This document shows positions 32,659 through 41,096 of a stretch of DNA of 51,405 bases, in pieces (the stretch's first letter is position 1; each line of letters starts with the position of its first letter). The notes beneath the pieces are model-generated. The model saw nothing but the letters and a program-made list of their open reading frames with translations. It did no database searches and was not told the DNA's origin. A program made the translations under genes and the position numbers. This stretch comes from an uncultured Saprospiraceae bacterium (GTDB taxonomy: Bacteria; Bacteroidota; Bacteroidia; Chitinophagales; Saprospiraceae). The DNA lies in contig CAKZTD010000178.1 in assembly GCA_937921595.1 (NCBI GenBank), positions 1 to 51,405 on the forward strand. Direction: 5' to 3'.

Positions 32659-32693
32659 ACCTCAATCAATTATTTGATTGAGGTTTTTTTTTT
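32659..32693 (+). terminator. Terminator of module C
   Basis: ACCTCAATCAA (32659-32669) pairs with TTGATTGAGGT (32674-32684) around TTAT and is followed by nine Ts. Confidence 0.9.
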
Positions 32694-32741
32694 AATGCTT
32701 TAGATTATTTGATAAAAGTATCAAGAAGCTATTTTGCTCCA

Positions 32742-33395
32742 TCACTTACTCAGCAAAGCTTGATCATAAGTCTGTTTCCATTTTATAAATCCGAGGATAG
32801 CTATGACCGTATACACAATCATTAGTAAGGCATATAAATAATAAGCTCTATGAAAATACATTCCCGTAGTGACGATGTCTATGATGATCCAGTATATCCA
32901 ATTTTCCAACACCTTTCTCGTTACCATATAAGTCGCGATAAAACTAAAAACTGTTGTAAAAGCATCTAACTTAGGAATTTTTGCATCTGTATAATTTTCT
33001 AAGACATAAGCTAAAATAAGAGCAACTAGAAATCCAAAAGCAATGGTAATTCCATGACTCTTTAAATTCCAAGTATGGATTTTTAAATTGCCTTTTTCTT
33101 CTAACTGATTCAATACCTTCGCCTCCTCGCTTCTTTGATTCGTCCAAGCGTACCATCCATAAATCCCCGCAATTACATAATAGCCATACAAGACTGATTC
33201 CGCATATAATTGTCCAATATAAAAAAGATAAATACTAAGTAATGAACTAACAATCCCAAACAACCAGCACCAAACATTTTCCTTCACTGCTAGAATCACA
33301 TAAATTAACCCCGTGATCACCGCCCATATTTCAATCCAAGTCATGTACTCCCAAGCTTTTACCAGCGCTGACAAAATCGAATTATTATCTTCCAT
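32742..33395 (-). CDS. pnuC: PnuC-family nicotinamide riboside (or related) transporter
   Basis: In this 217-residue inner-membrane protein with seven predicted helices the PnuC hallmarks are present: WCWLFGIVSSLLSIYLFY, YGYYVIAGIYGWYAW and, near the C-terminus, LENWIYWIIIDIVTTGMYFHR. PnuC transporters facilitate uptake of nicotinamide riboside for NAD synthesis, and relatives carry thiamine (PnuT) or riboflavin (PnuX). No TPP or FMN riboswitch could be recognised upstream, so the nicotinamide riboside assignment is the default. The gene stands alone and is divergent from the MoxR-like ATPase, with a large inverted repeat between them. Confidence 0.88.
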   Translation of the reverse strand: MEDNNSILSALVKAWEYMTWIEIWAVITGLIYVILAVKENVWCWLFGIVSSLLSIYLFYIGQLYAESVLYGYYVIAGIYGWYAWTNQRSEEAKVLNQLEEKGNLKIHTWNLKSHGITIAFGFLVALILAYVLENYTDAKIPKLDAFTTVFSFIATYMVTRKVLENWIYWIIIDIVTTGMYFHRAYYLYALLMIVYTVIAILGFIKWKQTYDQALLSK

Positions 33396-33472
33396 ATATT
33401 TTGTAGTTTTGTATTAAGTAGAAACTGGACAAAAATTTATAACATTAAATTAGCTCTGAGCTTATAACAGCG

Positions 33473-33521
33473 GCATTAGGTGTTCGGTATTCGGGCTCTC
33501 TTAATGTCGAACACCTAATGC
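33473..33521. repeat. 14-bp perfect inverted repeat upstream of pnuC
   Basis: GCATTAGGTGTTCG (33473-33486) and CGAACACCTAATGC (33508-33521) flank a 21-base loop, followed by TTCTTTTTT. Lying between divergent genes, it has no transcript to terminate unless one arises locally. It may be an operator, a small RNA end or a miniature mobile/palindromic repeat. Confidence 0.6.
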
Positions 33522-33605
33522 TTCTTTTTTCTAGTATAAAAACAGGCGTTTAGCGTGTCTTGCAAAAAAGACAAACGACCTTCATTCGCACAAATTTAAA
33601 AATTC

Positions 33606-34448
33606 ATGATAAAATTCAAAGGTACAGATACCTATGTCGCTACACAAGAATTACAGATTGCGGTTAATGCTGCTATTCATTTGGAGAAACCTTTGATCGT
33701 AAAAGGAGAACCGGGAACGGGAAAGACGCTTCTTGCACATGAGATTGCTGCTGCTTTAAAAAAACCTATCATCACTTGGCATGTTAAATCCACTACGACG
33801 GCTCAGCAAGGCTTGTACGAGTACGATGCAGTATCAAGGCTAAGAGATTCACAATTAGGTGCAGAAGGAGTTGAGAACATCGCAAATTACATCAAGAAAG
33901 GCAAACTCTGGGAGGCTTTTGATACGGAGGAGTCGGTGATTCTTTTGATTGATGAGATTGATAAAGCGGATATAGAATTTCCGAATGATTTATTATTGGA
34001 ACTAGACAAGATGGAGTTCTATTGCTATGAATTGCAAGAAACCATTAAAGCTAAAAAGCGTCCAATTATTCTAATTACTTCAAATAATGAGAAAGAACTT
34101 CCGGATGCTTTTCTTCGTCGTTGTTTGTTTCATTATATCCGTTTTCCAGAAGATGAGACGATGCAAAAAATCATCGATGTTCATTATCCAGATATCCAAC
34201 AGGAGTTGGTCACTAATGCGATGAAGCTTTTCTATGGGATTAGAGAGATTAAAGGGGTTAAGAAAAAACCTTCGACTAGTGAATTGTTGGATTGGTTGAA
34301 ATTATTGCTGATGGAGAAGATTAATGCGGGGCAGTTAGATGAGATTGATTTGAATAAAGATATTCCTCCGCATTTGGGGGCCTTGATTAAGAATGAACAG
34401 GATTTGGGTTTGATGGAAGCGTTGCGGAAAGGGAAGCGGTTTTATTAG
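33606..34448 (+). CDS. MoxR-type AAA+ ATPase
   Basis: This 280-residue cytoplasmic AAA+ ATPase has Walker A GEPGTGKTLLA (about 38-48), Walker B VILLIDEIDKAD, sensor 1 ILITSNNEKELP and the arginine-finger region DAFLRRCLFHYI. These place it in the MoxR/RavA-like helix-2-insert clade. MoxR ATPases usually act as chaperones for metal-cofactor enzymes together with a VWA-domain partner gene, but no VWA gene is adjacent here. It is monocistronic, with a terminator about 130 bp after the stop. Confidence 0.85.
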   Translation: MIKFKGTDTYVATQELQIAVNAAIHLEKPLIVKGEPGTGKTLLAHEIAAALKKPIITWHVKSTTTAQQGLYEYDAVSRLRDSQLGAEGVENIANYIKKGKLWEAFDTEESVILLIDEIDKADIEFPNDLLLELDKMEFYCYELQETIKAKKRPIILITSNNEKELPDAFLRRCLFHYIRFPEDETMQKIIDVHYPDIQQELVTNAMKLFYGIREIKGVKKKPSTSELLDWLKLLLMEKINAGQLDEIDLNKDIPPHLGALIKNEQDLGLMEALRKGKRFY

Positions 34449-34576
34449 TGATTATAAAGTAAAATTGTGTTTTATATTATTTCAGGTGTTTTCTTATAAT
34501 GTTTTTTTTGAACCACATAAGGCACATTAGGATACATCGTGAAATAATTTTTCTTCGAAAATTTATTTATTCTTAC

Positions 34577-34613
34577 AAAAAAAAATGCCAGTACTTTCGT
34601 ACTGGCATTTTTT
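34577..34613. terminator. Bidirectional terminator between the ATPase and DUF1573
   Basis: ATGCCAGTAC (34585-34594) pairs perfectly with GTACTGGCAT (34599-34608) around TTTC. An A-run on one side and a T-run on the other make it able to act in both directions between convergent genes. Confidence 0.9.
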
Positions 34614-34632
34614 ATTTATGGTATCTCTTTTT

Positions 34633-34959
34633 CTAAAAAAGGATAGCATTGTATTTTAACTCGTAAATAAACTGATATCCATTTTTAGGATTGATATTTT
34701 CTAATAAAATATCCAGTGTCTTATTTACTTTTCCTTTCTCTTCTTCATCACTGTGGAAAATCACTTTGATCTCACCAGTCTCTCCTGGTTTAAACTTTGC
34801 CCCTTCTTTATAAATAATCTCAGAACATTCACAACCAGAAACCAACTCCATGATGATATCAACATCTCCTGTATTGGTAAACTTAAACGTGTGTTCTACA
34901 TTCTCTCCTTTTTTAACTCGACCAAAGTCATGCGTTTCATTATCGAAGGTCAAAGCCAA
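34633..34959 (-). CDS. DUF1573 domain, probably a -1 frame extension of the PorE-like gene
   Basis: A 108-residue DUF1573 (ASH/Ig-like) domain: LTFDNETHDFGRVKKGENVE, then HTFKFTNTGDVDIIM and the conserved-looking SGCECSEIIY. As a separate gene it would need a TTG start (34957-34959) and would have no signal peptide, which is odd for a domain family that is normally secreted. The same frame stays open upstream through a linker, GTGSSSSIPAPVKTKG, right back into the ten-A tract just before the stop of the PorE-like gene. I therefore read it as the C-terminal part of a fusion made by -1 slippage, or as one gene split by a homopolymer sequencing error. Independent translation is less likely. Confidence 0.7.
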   Translation of the reverse strand: MALTFDNETHDFGRVKKGENVEHTFKFTNTGDVDIIMELVSGCECSEIIYKEGAKFKPGETGEIKVIFHSDEEEKGKVNKTLDILLENINPKNGYQFIYELKYNAILF

Positions 34960-35006
34960 ACCCTTTGTTTTTACTGGCGCAGGGATTGAAGAAGAAGAAC
35001 CTGTTC

Positions 35007-37034
35007 CTAATTTACTTTTTTTTTTAGTCGAGTCTTCTCAATTTGAATGCTTGTAGGGCCACCAGTAATCTTAAATTCTGTACGTCTGTTAAAGCGGTGT
35101 TCTTCATCACCACATTTCACACCATTGGTACAACGGTTACGAATTTGAGACTCACCATATCCTACTGCTGCAATTCTAGCTCCATCAATACCTCTTTCTA
35201 CTAACCAATTTTTTGCAGACTCTGCACGACGTTGAGATAACTTTCTGTTATACCCTGTAGAACCTTGTGCATCCGTATGAGAAGATAACTCAATTTCCAA
35301 ATCAGAATATTTAATCATCAATTCTTGAATCACAGTAAGGTCTCTTTCTGCATCGGATAAAATCGTTGCATCATCAAGATCATAGAAAATATTTTCCAAT
35401 TCAATTGGTTGATTAATGGTATAAGTTTCAACTTCAGGTTCTTCTGGAACAGGAATTGGTTTCAAGAAAAAAGTTTCTTCGAAAGTTGTTGTTTTATTAG
35501 TACCTGCAGTATTAAAAGTCAAGGTATCTGAATAATAACCATCACGAGAAGCAATCAACATATAAGCCATTTCACGATCTAATGGGAATGAAAATGCATT
35601 TCCATTATCTTTTGTATTCTGCTTAGTTTCACCAGGAGTGTTGCTGATCATTTGAACCAACTGAACTGTTGCACCATTTAATGGAGCCTTTGCTTCATCA
35701 TTAACAGATGTCATTAAGTCTAAAATAACTTTCTGCTTTTCAACCGTCCAAATATCATTACAACAAGTTTTGCCATGAGCAGATCTTGTTCCTTCTCTAT
35801 TAGAAACCAACAATCCACTATAACCATCTTTATCGATACTGAAGTAAAGATCATCTTGTGGAGAGTTATAACCTTTTCCGAGATTTTCTGGTTTACTCCA
35901 GTTTGAACCATTCCATGCTGAAGAGAAGATATCAAATCCACCTAATCCAGCATGTCCGTCAGAACTAAAGTACATTAGACCTTCCAAGTAAAAAGGACTT
36001 TCCTCATCACCAATAGTATTTACACCATCACCAAGATTTACAGGTGGAGCGTAAGTATCTCCACGACGAGTAGAATAATAGATATCGAATCCACCATATC
36101 CACCATCCATATTTGAGACAAAGAATAAAACTTCGCTTCCAAATAACTCACCAACAACTGGTTGTCTTACGATATACTCTCCATTTACTCCTGCTACTTC
36201 ACTTGCAGCACCCCAACCTTCGCTACCTTTATCACTGTAGAAAATTTTACTTTCTTCCAGCTCATTACCTTTTAATAAAGCACGAGTAAAATACATTCTG
36301 CTGCCATCTTCTGAAAGAGAAAGGTTTCCAATATGATATCCTTCTCTATTGATGTTTGTTCCTAATGGACTTGGCTTACCCCATTTCTCTCCGCTTTTTG
36401 TTGCAACAAAAGCTCTAGAGTGAAAATCATCTTCCGCATCTTCTACCACGATCACATCATCCGCTTGGATAGCAGTGAAATACATTTCAGTTGCACTAGC
36501 AAGGTGTGGAGAATATTCAGAGTATTTAGTGTTGATTTTTTTACCTGCGTTTTCAATAGCCAAACCAGCAACTTCATCCATCTCACGGCCCATTTCGCAG
36601 CCGATCAATTCTGTTTTTGCTTTTTTGATCATCAATGGATCTTCTGCTTCACTGATATATAATTGAAACTCACTTTTTGCCTCATTGTAATTGCCATTCA
36701 TTTTCATCATCCGAGCATAATTAAATCTCGCATCAGGCATAAAAGGATTTGGCTTTTTTCGAGATTTCTTATTCACGATTCTCTTCCACCATCTTTCCGC
36801 TTTTTTGTAATCTCTTAAAGACTCATTGACATTAGCAATTTTAAAAGCAATGTCAAGATCACGATTCTCTTCGTAAACTTTTTCATACCATTCTAAGGCA
36901 TTATAGTAATCTCTCATTTCATAAAGCTCATCAGCCGTAGCCAACATTTCATCAACCTTTGATCGGTTAAGTGGCTGAGCAAATAAAGCTCCTATTGAGA
37001 GTGAGAATAAGATAAGCGTTGCAAATTGTCTCAT
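35007..37034 (-). CDS. PorE-like TPR/PD40/OmpA protein of type IX secretion
   Basis: A 675-residue cell-envelope protein with a signal peptide (residues 1-19, ending LFAQ). TPR-like helices lie at about 25-130 (YYNALEWYEKVYEENRD). A PD40/WD40-type beta-propeller occupies about 170-430 (SLSEDGSRMYFTRA, GGYGGFDIYYSTR, GLGGFDIFSSAWNG). A carboxypeptidase-regulatory-like beta domain comes next (SVNDEAKAPLNGATVQLVQM), then a C-terminal OmpA domain with SSHTDAQGSTGYNRKLSQRR, which binds peptidoglycan. This is the architecture of PorE of the T9SS. Together with the upstream PorP/SprF and type B genes it forms the standard accessory triad. The stop at 35007-35009 follows a ten-A tract, with a DUF1573 domain in the -1 frame beyond it. 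Confidence 0.9.
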   Translation of the reverse strand: MRQFATLILFSLSIGALFAQPLNRSKVDEMLATADELYEMRDYYNALEWYEKVYEENRDLDIAFKIANVNESLRDYKKAERWWKRIVNKKSRKKPNPFMPDARFNYARMMKMNGNYNEAKSEFQLYISEAEDPLMIKKAKTELIGCEMGREMDEVAGLAIENAGKKINTKYSEYSPHLASATEMYFTAIQADDVIVVEDAEDDFHSRAFVATKSGEKWGKPSPLGTNINREGYHIGNLSLSEDGSRMYFTRALLKGNELEESKIFYSDKGSEGWGAASEVAGVNGEYIVRQPVVGELFGSEVLFFVSNMDGGYGGFDIYYSTRRGDTYAPPVNLGDGVNTIGDEESPFYLEGLMYFSSDGHAGLGGFDIFSSAWNGSNWSKPENLGKGYNSPQDDLYFSIDKDGYSGLLVSNREGTRSAHGKTCCNDIWTVEKQKVILDLMTSVNDEAKAPLNGATVQLVQMISNTPGETKQNTKDNGNAFSFPLDREMAYMLIASRDGYYSDTLTFNTAGTNKTTTFEETFFLKPIPVPEEPEVETYTINQPIELENIFYDLDDATILSDAERDLTVIQELMIKYSDLEIELSSHTDAQGSTGYNRKLSQRRAESAKNWLVERGIDGARIAAVGYGESQIRNRCTNGVKCGDEEHRFNRRTEFKITGGPTSIQIEKTRLKKKVN
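35016..35025 (-). promoter_or_regulatory. Ten-A slippery tract near the PorE-like stop
   Basis: On the coding strand the reading is CTA AAA AAA AAA GTA AAT TAG. The A_AAA_AAA series permits -1 ribosomal slippage, and adding one A by polymerase slippage has the same effect. Either event joins the OmpA domain to the DUF1573 frame. Confidence 0.55.
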
Positions 37035-37099
37035 CGTTATTTTTTAGTTATAAATTTTTTAAAAGATAAATTTCTATACAAACAAAGTTTCCTTCTGAT

Positions 37100-38155
37100 C
37101 TAGAATTTTGGACAGAAGATAACTGGCTTAACAGTTGGTTTCTTGTAGATTCTCGCAATGTAAGAAGCTGCGATTTCAAATCCACCCTTTCCTCCTGATA
37201 CAGAAGATAAAGAAGATACATTGAAATCATATGCTGCACCTACTCTAAATTGTTTGTAATCAAAACGAAGGATCGCTTCTACTGCATCATTGTCAATCAT
37301 TCGGTATCCAGGACCAAAATGTAAAGCCATTTGCTTTTCAGTATCGAGATTGTAACCCAATAATGCTTGAATTCCAATTTCGTTTGAAGAAGAAATTTTA
37401 TTAAAAATAAATGCTGGAGAAAGATTCCATTTTTTATTTAAAGCGACATTTAAACGACCGTGCAATGTGAAAAGTAATGGCTGATCTCCTGCATCATTTT
37501 CTGTAGTATACAAAGATGCTCCTTTAGGAGTCGTAATATGTCGGAAGGTCATACCAACGGTAACATCAGAGGTCTTACTTAATTCACTGGTTAGTTTTAA
37601 TCCTCCACTGAAATCAAGAAAACTCTTTTCAGGGTCAGTACCTAAAACACTAGCGTTCATACTTTGTCCAAAGTCTAGATTGTTAGCTCCTCCAGAACCG
37701 TCTAAAACAATCTGATCATCAAAAAGTAGATTCTCTGTTTTCAATCTTCTTTGAACCATACCACCTTGAAGGCCGATCGTAAAAATAGATTTTGATTTTT
37801 TATCCAAAGCAATATGAATTGCTGCTGATCCCATGGTAGAAAGTGTTGTCAAACCATTAGACCCTGCTTCATCATTATAAAGCATTCCTCCTACTGCTAA
37901 CCAGCTACGTTTTCCAACCATCAAGATCGGCGCATCAACATAAAAAGAAGGTGTTTTGAATCCATCAACTCCAAAGGAGTTCCACTGATCTCTATAAATA
38001 CCTCCAACTCGGAAAGTACCTTCATAGTCTCCAGTGAATGCAGGATTTAAGGTAAGGGGTGACATATCAAACATGGTCCAGTGAATATCCTGCGCCTGTG
38101 ATTGTCCAAAAAATAAAATAAAACAAAATAGTAGTAAAGATTTAACCAATTTCAT
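37100..38155 (-). CDS. PorP/SprF family outer-membrane protein
   Basis: This 351-residue outer-membrane beta-barrel of the PorP/SprF family has a signal peptide (MKLVKSLLLFCFILFFGQSQ) followed by the family opening AQDIHWTMFDMSPLTLNPAF and GIYRDQWNSFG. Alternating barrel strands follow. PorP/SprF proteins accept type B T9SS cargo at the cell surface. Its upstream neighbour (38508-40808) has a type B domain and is the likely client. Two codons upstream an in-frame TTG exists, but the ATG at 38153-38155 is preferred. It is 65 bp before the PorE-like gene, probably one operon. Confidence 0.92.
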   Translation of the reverse strand: MKLVKSLLLFCFILFFGQSQAQDIHWTMFDMSPLTLNPAFTGDYEGTFRVGGIYRDQWNSFGVDGFKTPSFYVDAPILMVGKRSWLAVGGMLYNDEAGSNGLTTLSTMGSAAIHIALDKKSKSIFTIGLQGGMVQRRLKTENLLFDDQIVLDGSGGANNLDFGQSMNASVLGTDPEKSFLDFSGGLKLTSELSKTSDVTVGMTFRHITTPKGASLYTTENDAGDQPLLFTLHGRLNVALNKKWNLSPAFIFNKISSSNEIGIQALLGYNLDTEKQMALHFGPGYRMIDNDAVEAILRFDYKQFRVGAAYDFNVSSLSSVSGGKGGFEIAASYIARIYKKPTVKPVIFCPKF

Positions 38156-38161
38156 AGACAA

Positions 38162-38507
38162 GTATTTATATATTTTCTGAAAAACGGTTTCCGTTATTTT
38201 TAAATAAGGTTTAATATCGAAATATAGCAGTTTTTATCAATATCTCCCTAATGTAATAGGAGCTATTCGTAAAAATTTAAATCGCAAGTTATAAGTTAAA
38301 GCGAAATTCCCCAAGTCAAACTCGTTTTAATCTAACTGATTAACGACATAAGTCAATTCAGGATTCATCTTTACTCAATCTTTTAACATTCATAGGACAA
38401 GTATCCAGCATTAATAAGGTGTTTAGAAAACCTCTTATATCACTATAGACGAAAAACACAAACACAAGGTTGCCCCAACTCACTCCTCACCTCTCACCCC
38501 TGAGAAC
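38162..38507. other. Intergenic region between the type B protein and the PorP/SprF gene
   Basis: About 350 bp without a gene. A short AACGG-TTT-CCGTT stem is seen at 38186-38198. No convincing promoter or terminator could be assigned, so whether the type B gene is co-transcribed with PorP/SprF is unclear. Confidence 0.4.
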
Positions 38508-40808
38508 TTATCTTACCAAAGTAACACTCCCTCTTAACATCCTATTCTGTAAGCCATCATTATATTGTAAAACCCATACGTAAACACCCTGCTGAGCTTC
38601 TTTTCCATTAAATTCACCATTCCAACCTATGCGTTGATCTATTGTTTCATAAACCACAGCTCCCCAGCGATTAAATATTTTCAGATTAAAATCAGGGAAG
38701 TTACAATTAGAAAACGCTTCAAAGTCGTCATTCGTCCCATCATAATTAGGAGAAAATACATTTGGTACAAAAACTTCACAACAACTTTCCATGTCCAGGT
38801 ATATTTGATCGCTGGCTTCTGTACAACCATCAGTAATCGTCACTCCGTAATTTCCAGCAGTCAAAACGGAGAAAGTTTCTCCGGTCGATCCATCGTCCCA
38901 TAGATATCCGGTCGCAAATGGAGAATAGGCATTGAGTTCCAAACTATCTCCAAAACAAAAAACCGTATCTACTCCCAGATCTACATTTAAATCGTAATCA
39001 TTTAAATTGACTTCGATATCATCGATATAATCACCGCATTGAAAACTAACAGTCACACTATAAATTCCAGAACTGTTCACATTTAAAACTGAATCTGTCG
39101 AACCATTTTGCCAATTATAAGCTAATGCATTGAGCAAACTCGCATTGAGCAAAAAGTCCGCTCCTGCACAGAGTGTCGTATCTTCCGGAAAGAGGTCATA
39201 ACCTAAGACATCTTGAACTTCGATAAAAACATTGCCAGTTTGAGTTCCACAACCCGCTTCTACACTGACGGAATAAAATCCCGTTTCGGTGATTTCGAGT
39301 ATTGGTTCCATTGAGCCAGTATTCCAAGTATAGGTTTGTCCATCTGTTAATGTGGCATCTAAAGTAGCCGATTCTCCAGGGCAAAGAATCAAATCTGGTC
39401 CTAGGTCGAGTATATCTTCAGCTGGCATAAATTCTACAAAAATATCATCTGTTGCAGTACTTCCACAATCGTTGGTGACCGTTACCGTATAAAGCCCTGT
39501 TCCCGCTACCTCTAATGTTGGCTCCATACTTCCGTCACTCCATTCAAAAGTTGCATTTTCATAACTCGCATCAAGGATCAATGTCTCTCCTTCGCAAAGC
39601 ACTGTATCCGCACCAATCTCTATCGAAATACTTTCTGGAGCGACCAAGGTTATAAATGCGACTGCAACTCCACTTGAGATATCATCGTTCGCATAAATAA
39701 TCACGCTGACTTCTCTAACGCCAGGAGAATAAGGGTTAGCCGTATTGATATATCTTAAATTCTCTAAAGCATGAGCAGCACCTGCATCAACAACACCTGC
39801 AGTATTTACTGCACTTACACGATTGGTCCCAGAACCAAAAACATCGTATTCTGTTCCTGCTTGAGCCAAATTCAATTGTTCCGAAGCTCCATCCAAAAGT
39901 CCGGCTGTTATTTCAAATACAATCGAGTCGATCAGCAAATCCGGTACAGTAGAAGTAATAGAAAAATCTTCGTCTGCGACCATCGTTTCTGTATTACCGC
40001 AAATCAAATCAGCAAAGAAATCTACTCCCATTGCTCCGGAGCTATTATCTGTATCTAAATCCAAAACAATTTCACAATCAGAGGCAATAAAATCTGTTTC
40101 CATTGCTGCGCCATATACTTCATTTGTCCCCGTCAGGTTACATAATAATTGTGTATTCGCATTTTCAATGGTAATCTCATATAATCCATTACCTGCAGTT
40201 CCAAAAGTCTGAACATCTGAACATTCCGTAGCGAAGGTTACAATCCCAAAAAAAGGATCAGAAGCAGTCATTTGCCCTACAATTTGACTTGCTGGAGGGT
40301 TATTCAAATCAATCTTTAATAGACTATTTCCAACACAAGCCAGGTATAAATTATTACTATTAAAAGCTAGGTCTCCGGCAGATTCACAAGGCAGATCACC
40401 TATAGCCGTCGCTTCCCCTGTGAGAATATTTATCGTAAAAAGCTTGGTATCCGCAGCATACATGACCCCATCACTATCACAAACCAGAGAATTTATAAAA
40501 TCGCCAGGAGGTGAATTGTGGTTTCCTATGTAAGTTGCTTCAAAGCTGGATACATTTATACTAAACAAATTTCCATTTGCGGTTCCATATAAATTACCAT
40601 TGGGATGAAAAGCGATATCTGTAGGAACAAGAGCGCTTCCATTATAAGTAATCGAACCTAATAGATTTACATCACAACCTCCAGTGCTAATATCTACAGT
40701 AAATAATTGACCTCCAGAATCAGAATAGTATATCAACTGAGCAAAGCCTTTCTGCATATTAACAGTAAGGCTGATCATCAGGAGGCAGATAATGAGATAT
40801 TTATTCAT
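38508..40808 (-). CDS. Large T9SS type B protein with Ig-like repeats
   Basis: A 766-residue surface protein with a signal peptide (residues 1-23, ending GFAQ). The N-terminal ~230 residues read like a beta-propeller (IAFHPNGNLYGTANGNLFSI). A calx-beta/cadherin-like unit follows, then four Ig/PKD-like repeats each of ~75 residues. These start with phrases such as GADTVLCEGETLILDASY, GPDLILCPGESATLDATL, DTTLCAGADFLLNAS and GVDTVFCFGDSLELNAY. The C-terminus is a type B (gliding-motility) sorting domain with VFSPNYDGTNDDFEAF, LKIFNRWGAVVYE, GWNGEFNGKEAQQGVYVW and final GSVTLVR. The adjacent PorP/SprF should be its secretion partner. Likely an adhesin (inference). Confidence 0.9.
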   Translation of the reverse strand: MNKYLIICLLMISLTVNMQKGFAQLIYYSDSGGQLFTVDISTGGCDVNLLGSITYNGSALVPTDIAFHPNGNLYGTANGNLFSINVSSFEATYIGNHNSPPGDFINSLVCDSDGVMYAADTKLFTINILTGEATAIGDLPCESAGDLAFNSNNLYLACVGNSLLKIDLNNPPASQIVGQMTASDPFFGIVTFATECSDVQTFGTAGNGLYEITIENANTQLLCNLTGTNEVYGAAMETDFIASDCEIVLDLDTDNSSGAMGVDFFADLICGNTETMVADEDFSITSTVPDLLIDSIVFEITAGLLDGASEQLNLAQAGTEYDVFGSGTNRVSAVNTAGVVDAGAAHALENLRYINTANPYSPGVREVSVIIYANDDISSGVAVAFITLVAPESISIEIGADTVLCEGETLILDASYENATFEWSDGSMEPTLEVAGTGLYTVTVTNDCGSTATDDIFVEFMPAEDILDLGPDLILCPGESATLDATLTDGQTYTWNTGSMEPILEITETGFYSVSVEAGCGTQTGNVFIEVQDVLGYDLFPEDTTLCAGADFLLNASLLNALAYNWQNGSTDSVLNVNSSGIYSVTVSFQCGDYIDDIEVNLNDYDLNVDLGVDTVFCFGDSLELNAYSPFATGYLWDDGSTGETFSVLTAGNYGVTITDGCTEASDQIYLDMESCCEVFVPNVFSPNYDGTNDDFEAFSNCNFPDFNLKIFNRWGAVVYETIDQRIGWNGEFNGKEAQQGVYVWVLQYNDGLQNRMLRGSVTLVR

Positions 40809-40875
40809 CTATTTCAATTCACTAAGATTAAGCTGGCAGGCTAGCTTTAATTTTCTGTTAGGGTGCTTTATATAT

Positions 40876-40901
40876 TAAAAAGTCCTTTGTCTTCAGGACT
40901 T
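40876..40901 (-). terminator. Possible terminator of the GT9 gene
   Basis: On the minus strand AAGTCCT and AGGACTT form a 7-bp stem with an 8-base loop, followed by five Ts. It lies about 195 bp after the GT9 stop. Confidence 0.5.
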
Positions 40902-41096
40902 CTTCTTAAATATACACTTATTTTTTAACGTTTTAAATGAAATCTTATTTTAAAGTTCTTTCGAAGATAAAATTGCAATTAATTGACAATTTGTGGTCAC
41001 TTTTCTTTGAATGCCCCATACTAAACTAATGCAAATCAGGAGTTAAAATAGTTTAACCTCACACTAGAAAGAAACGGTATTAAGTATTAAAACAGT

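Larger units (their letters stand above)
32216..32693 (+). ncRNA. Candidate structured RNA, module C
   Basis: A predicted transcript of about 478 nt. It contains CTGAG-ATTT-CTCAG (32311-32324) enclosed by ACCAAATG/CATTGGT (32299/32331), a GAGGG/CCCTT hairpin near 32383-32400, a long hairpin (32504-32573), the shared tag (32626-32651) and a terminator. The hairpin and tag match module B at an exact 700-bp offset, while the sequence between them is diverged. Confidence 0.4.
30691..32741. other. 2-kb gene-poor region with tandem structured modules
   Basis: No credible protein gene over 2,051 bp. It holds three successive blocks. Each has a Bacteroidota-like -7 box (30835, 31552, 32202), local hairpins, members of a long-hairpin family opened by GAATAAGGGA, and a clear intrinsic terminator (31312, 31993, 32693). 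Long-hairpin elements start at 30981, 31676, 31804 and 32504, and a fifth, terminator-like member at 31241. AAAYCTYCGCTC occurs at 30939, 31098 and 31773. The 700-bp offset between the last two modules points to duplication. This suggests non-coding RNA genes; the identity is not recognised. Confidence 0.6.

Noticed and set aside
30691-32741. tmRNA, RNase P RNA, 6S RNA or SRP RNA
   Set aside because: None of the characteristic conserved segments (tRNA-like ends, P4 core, SRP domain IV loop) could be found, and three similar modules in tandem do not fit single-copy housekeeping RNAs.
30691-32741. CRISPR array, integron attC array or retron
   Set aside because: Repeats are too few, too long and irregularly spaced for CRISPR. 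No GTTRRRY attC core sites are seen. No cas, integrase or reverse transcriptase gene is in the window.
33396-33605. TPP or FMN riboswitch upstream of pnuC
   Set aside because: I looked for the conserved CUGAGA and ACCUGAUCUGGAUAAUGCC-like core of a TPP riboswitch and for an FMN aptamer, and saw neither. Only the inverted repeat is present.
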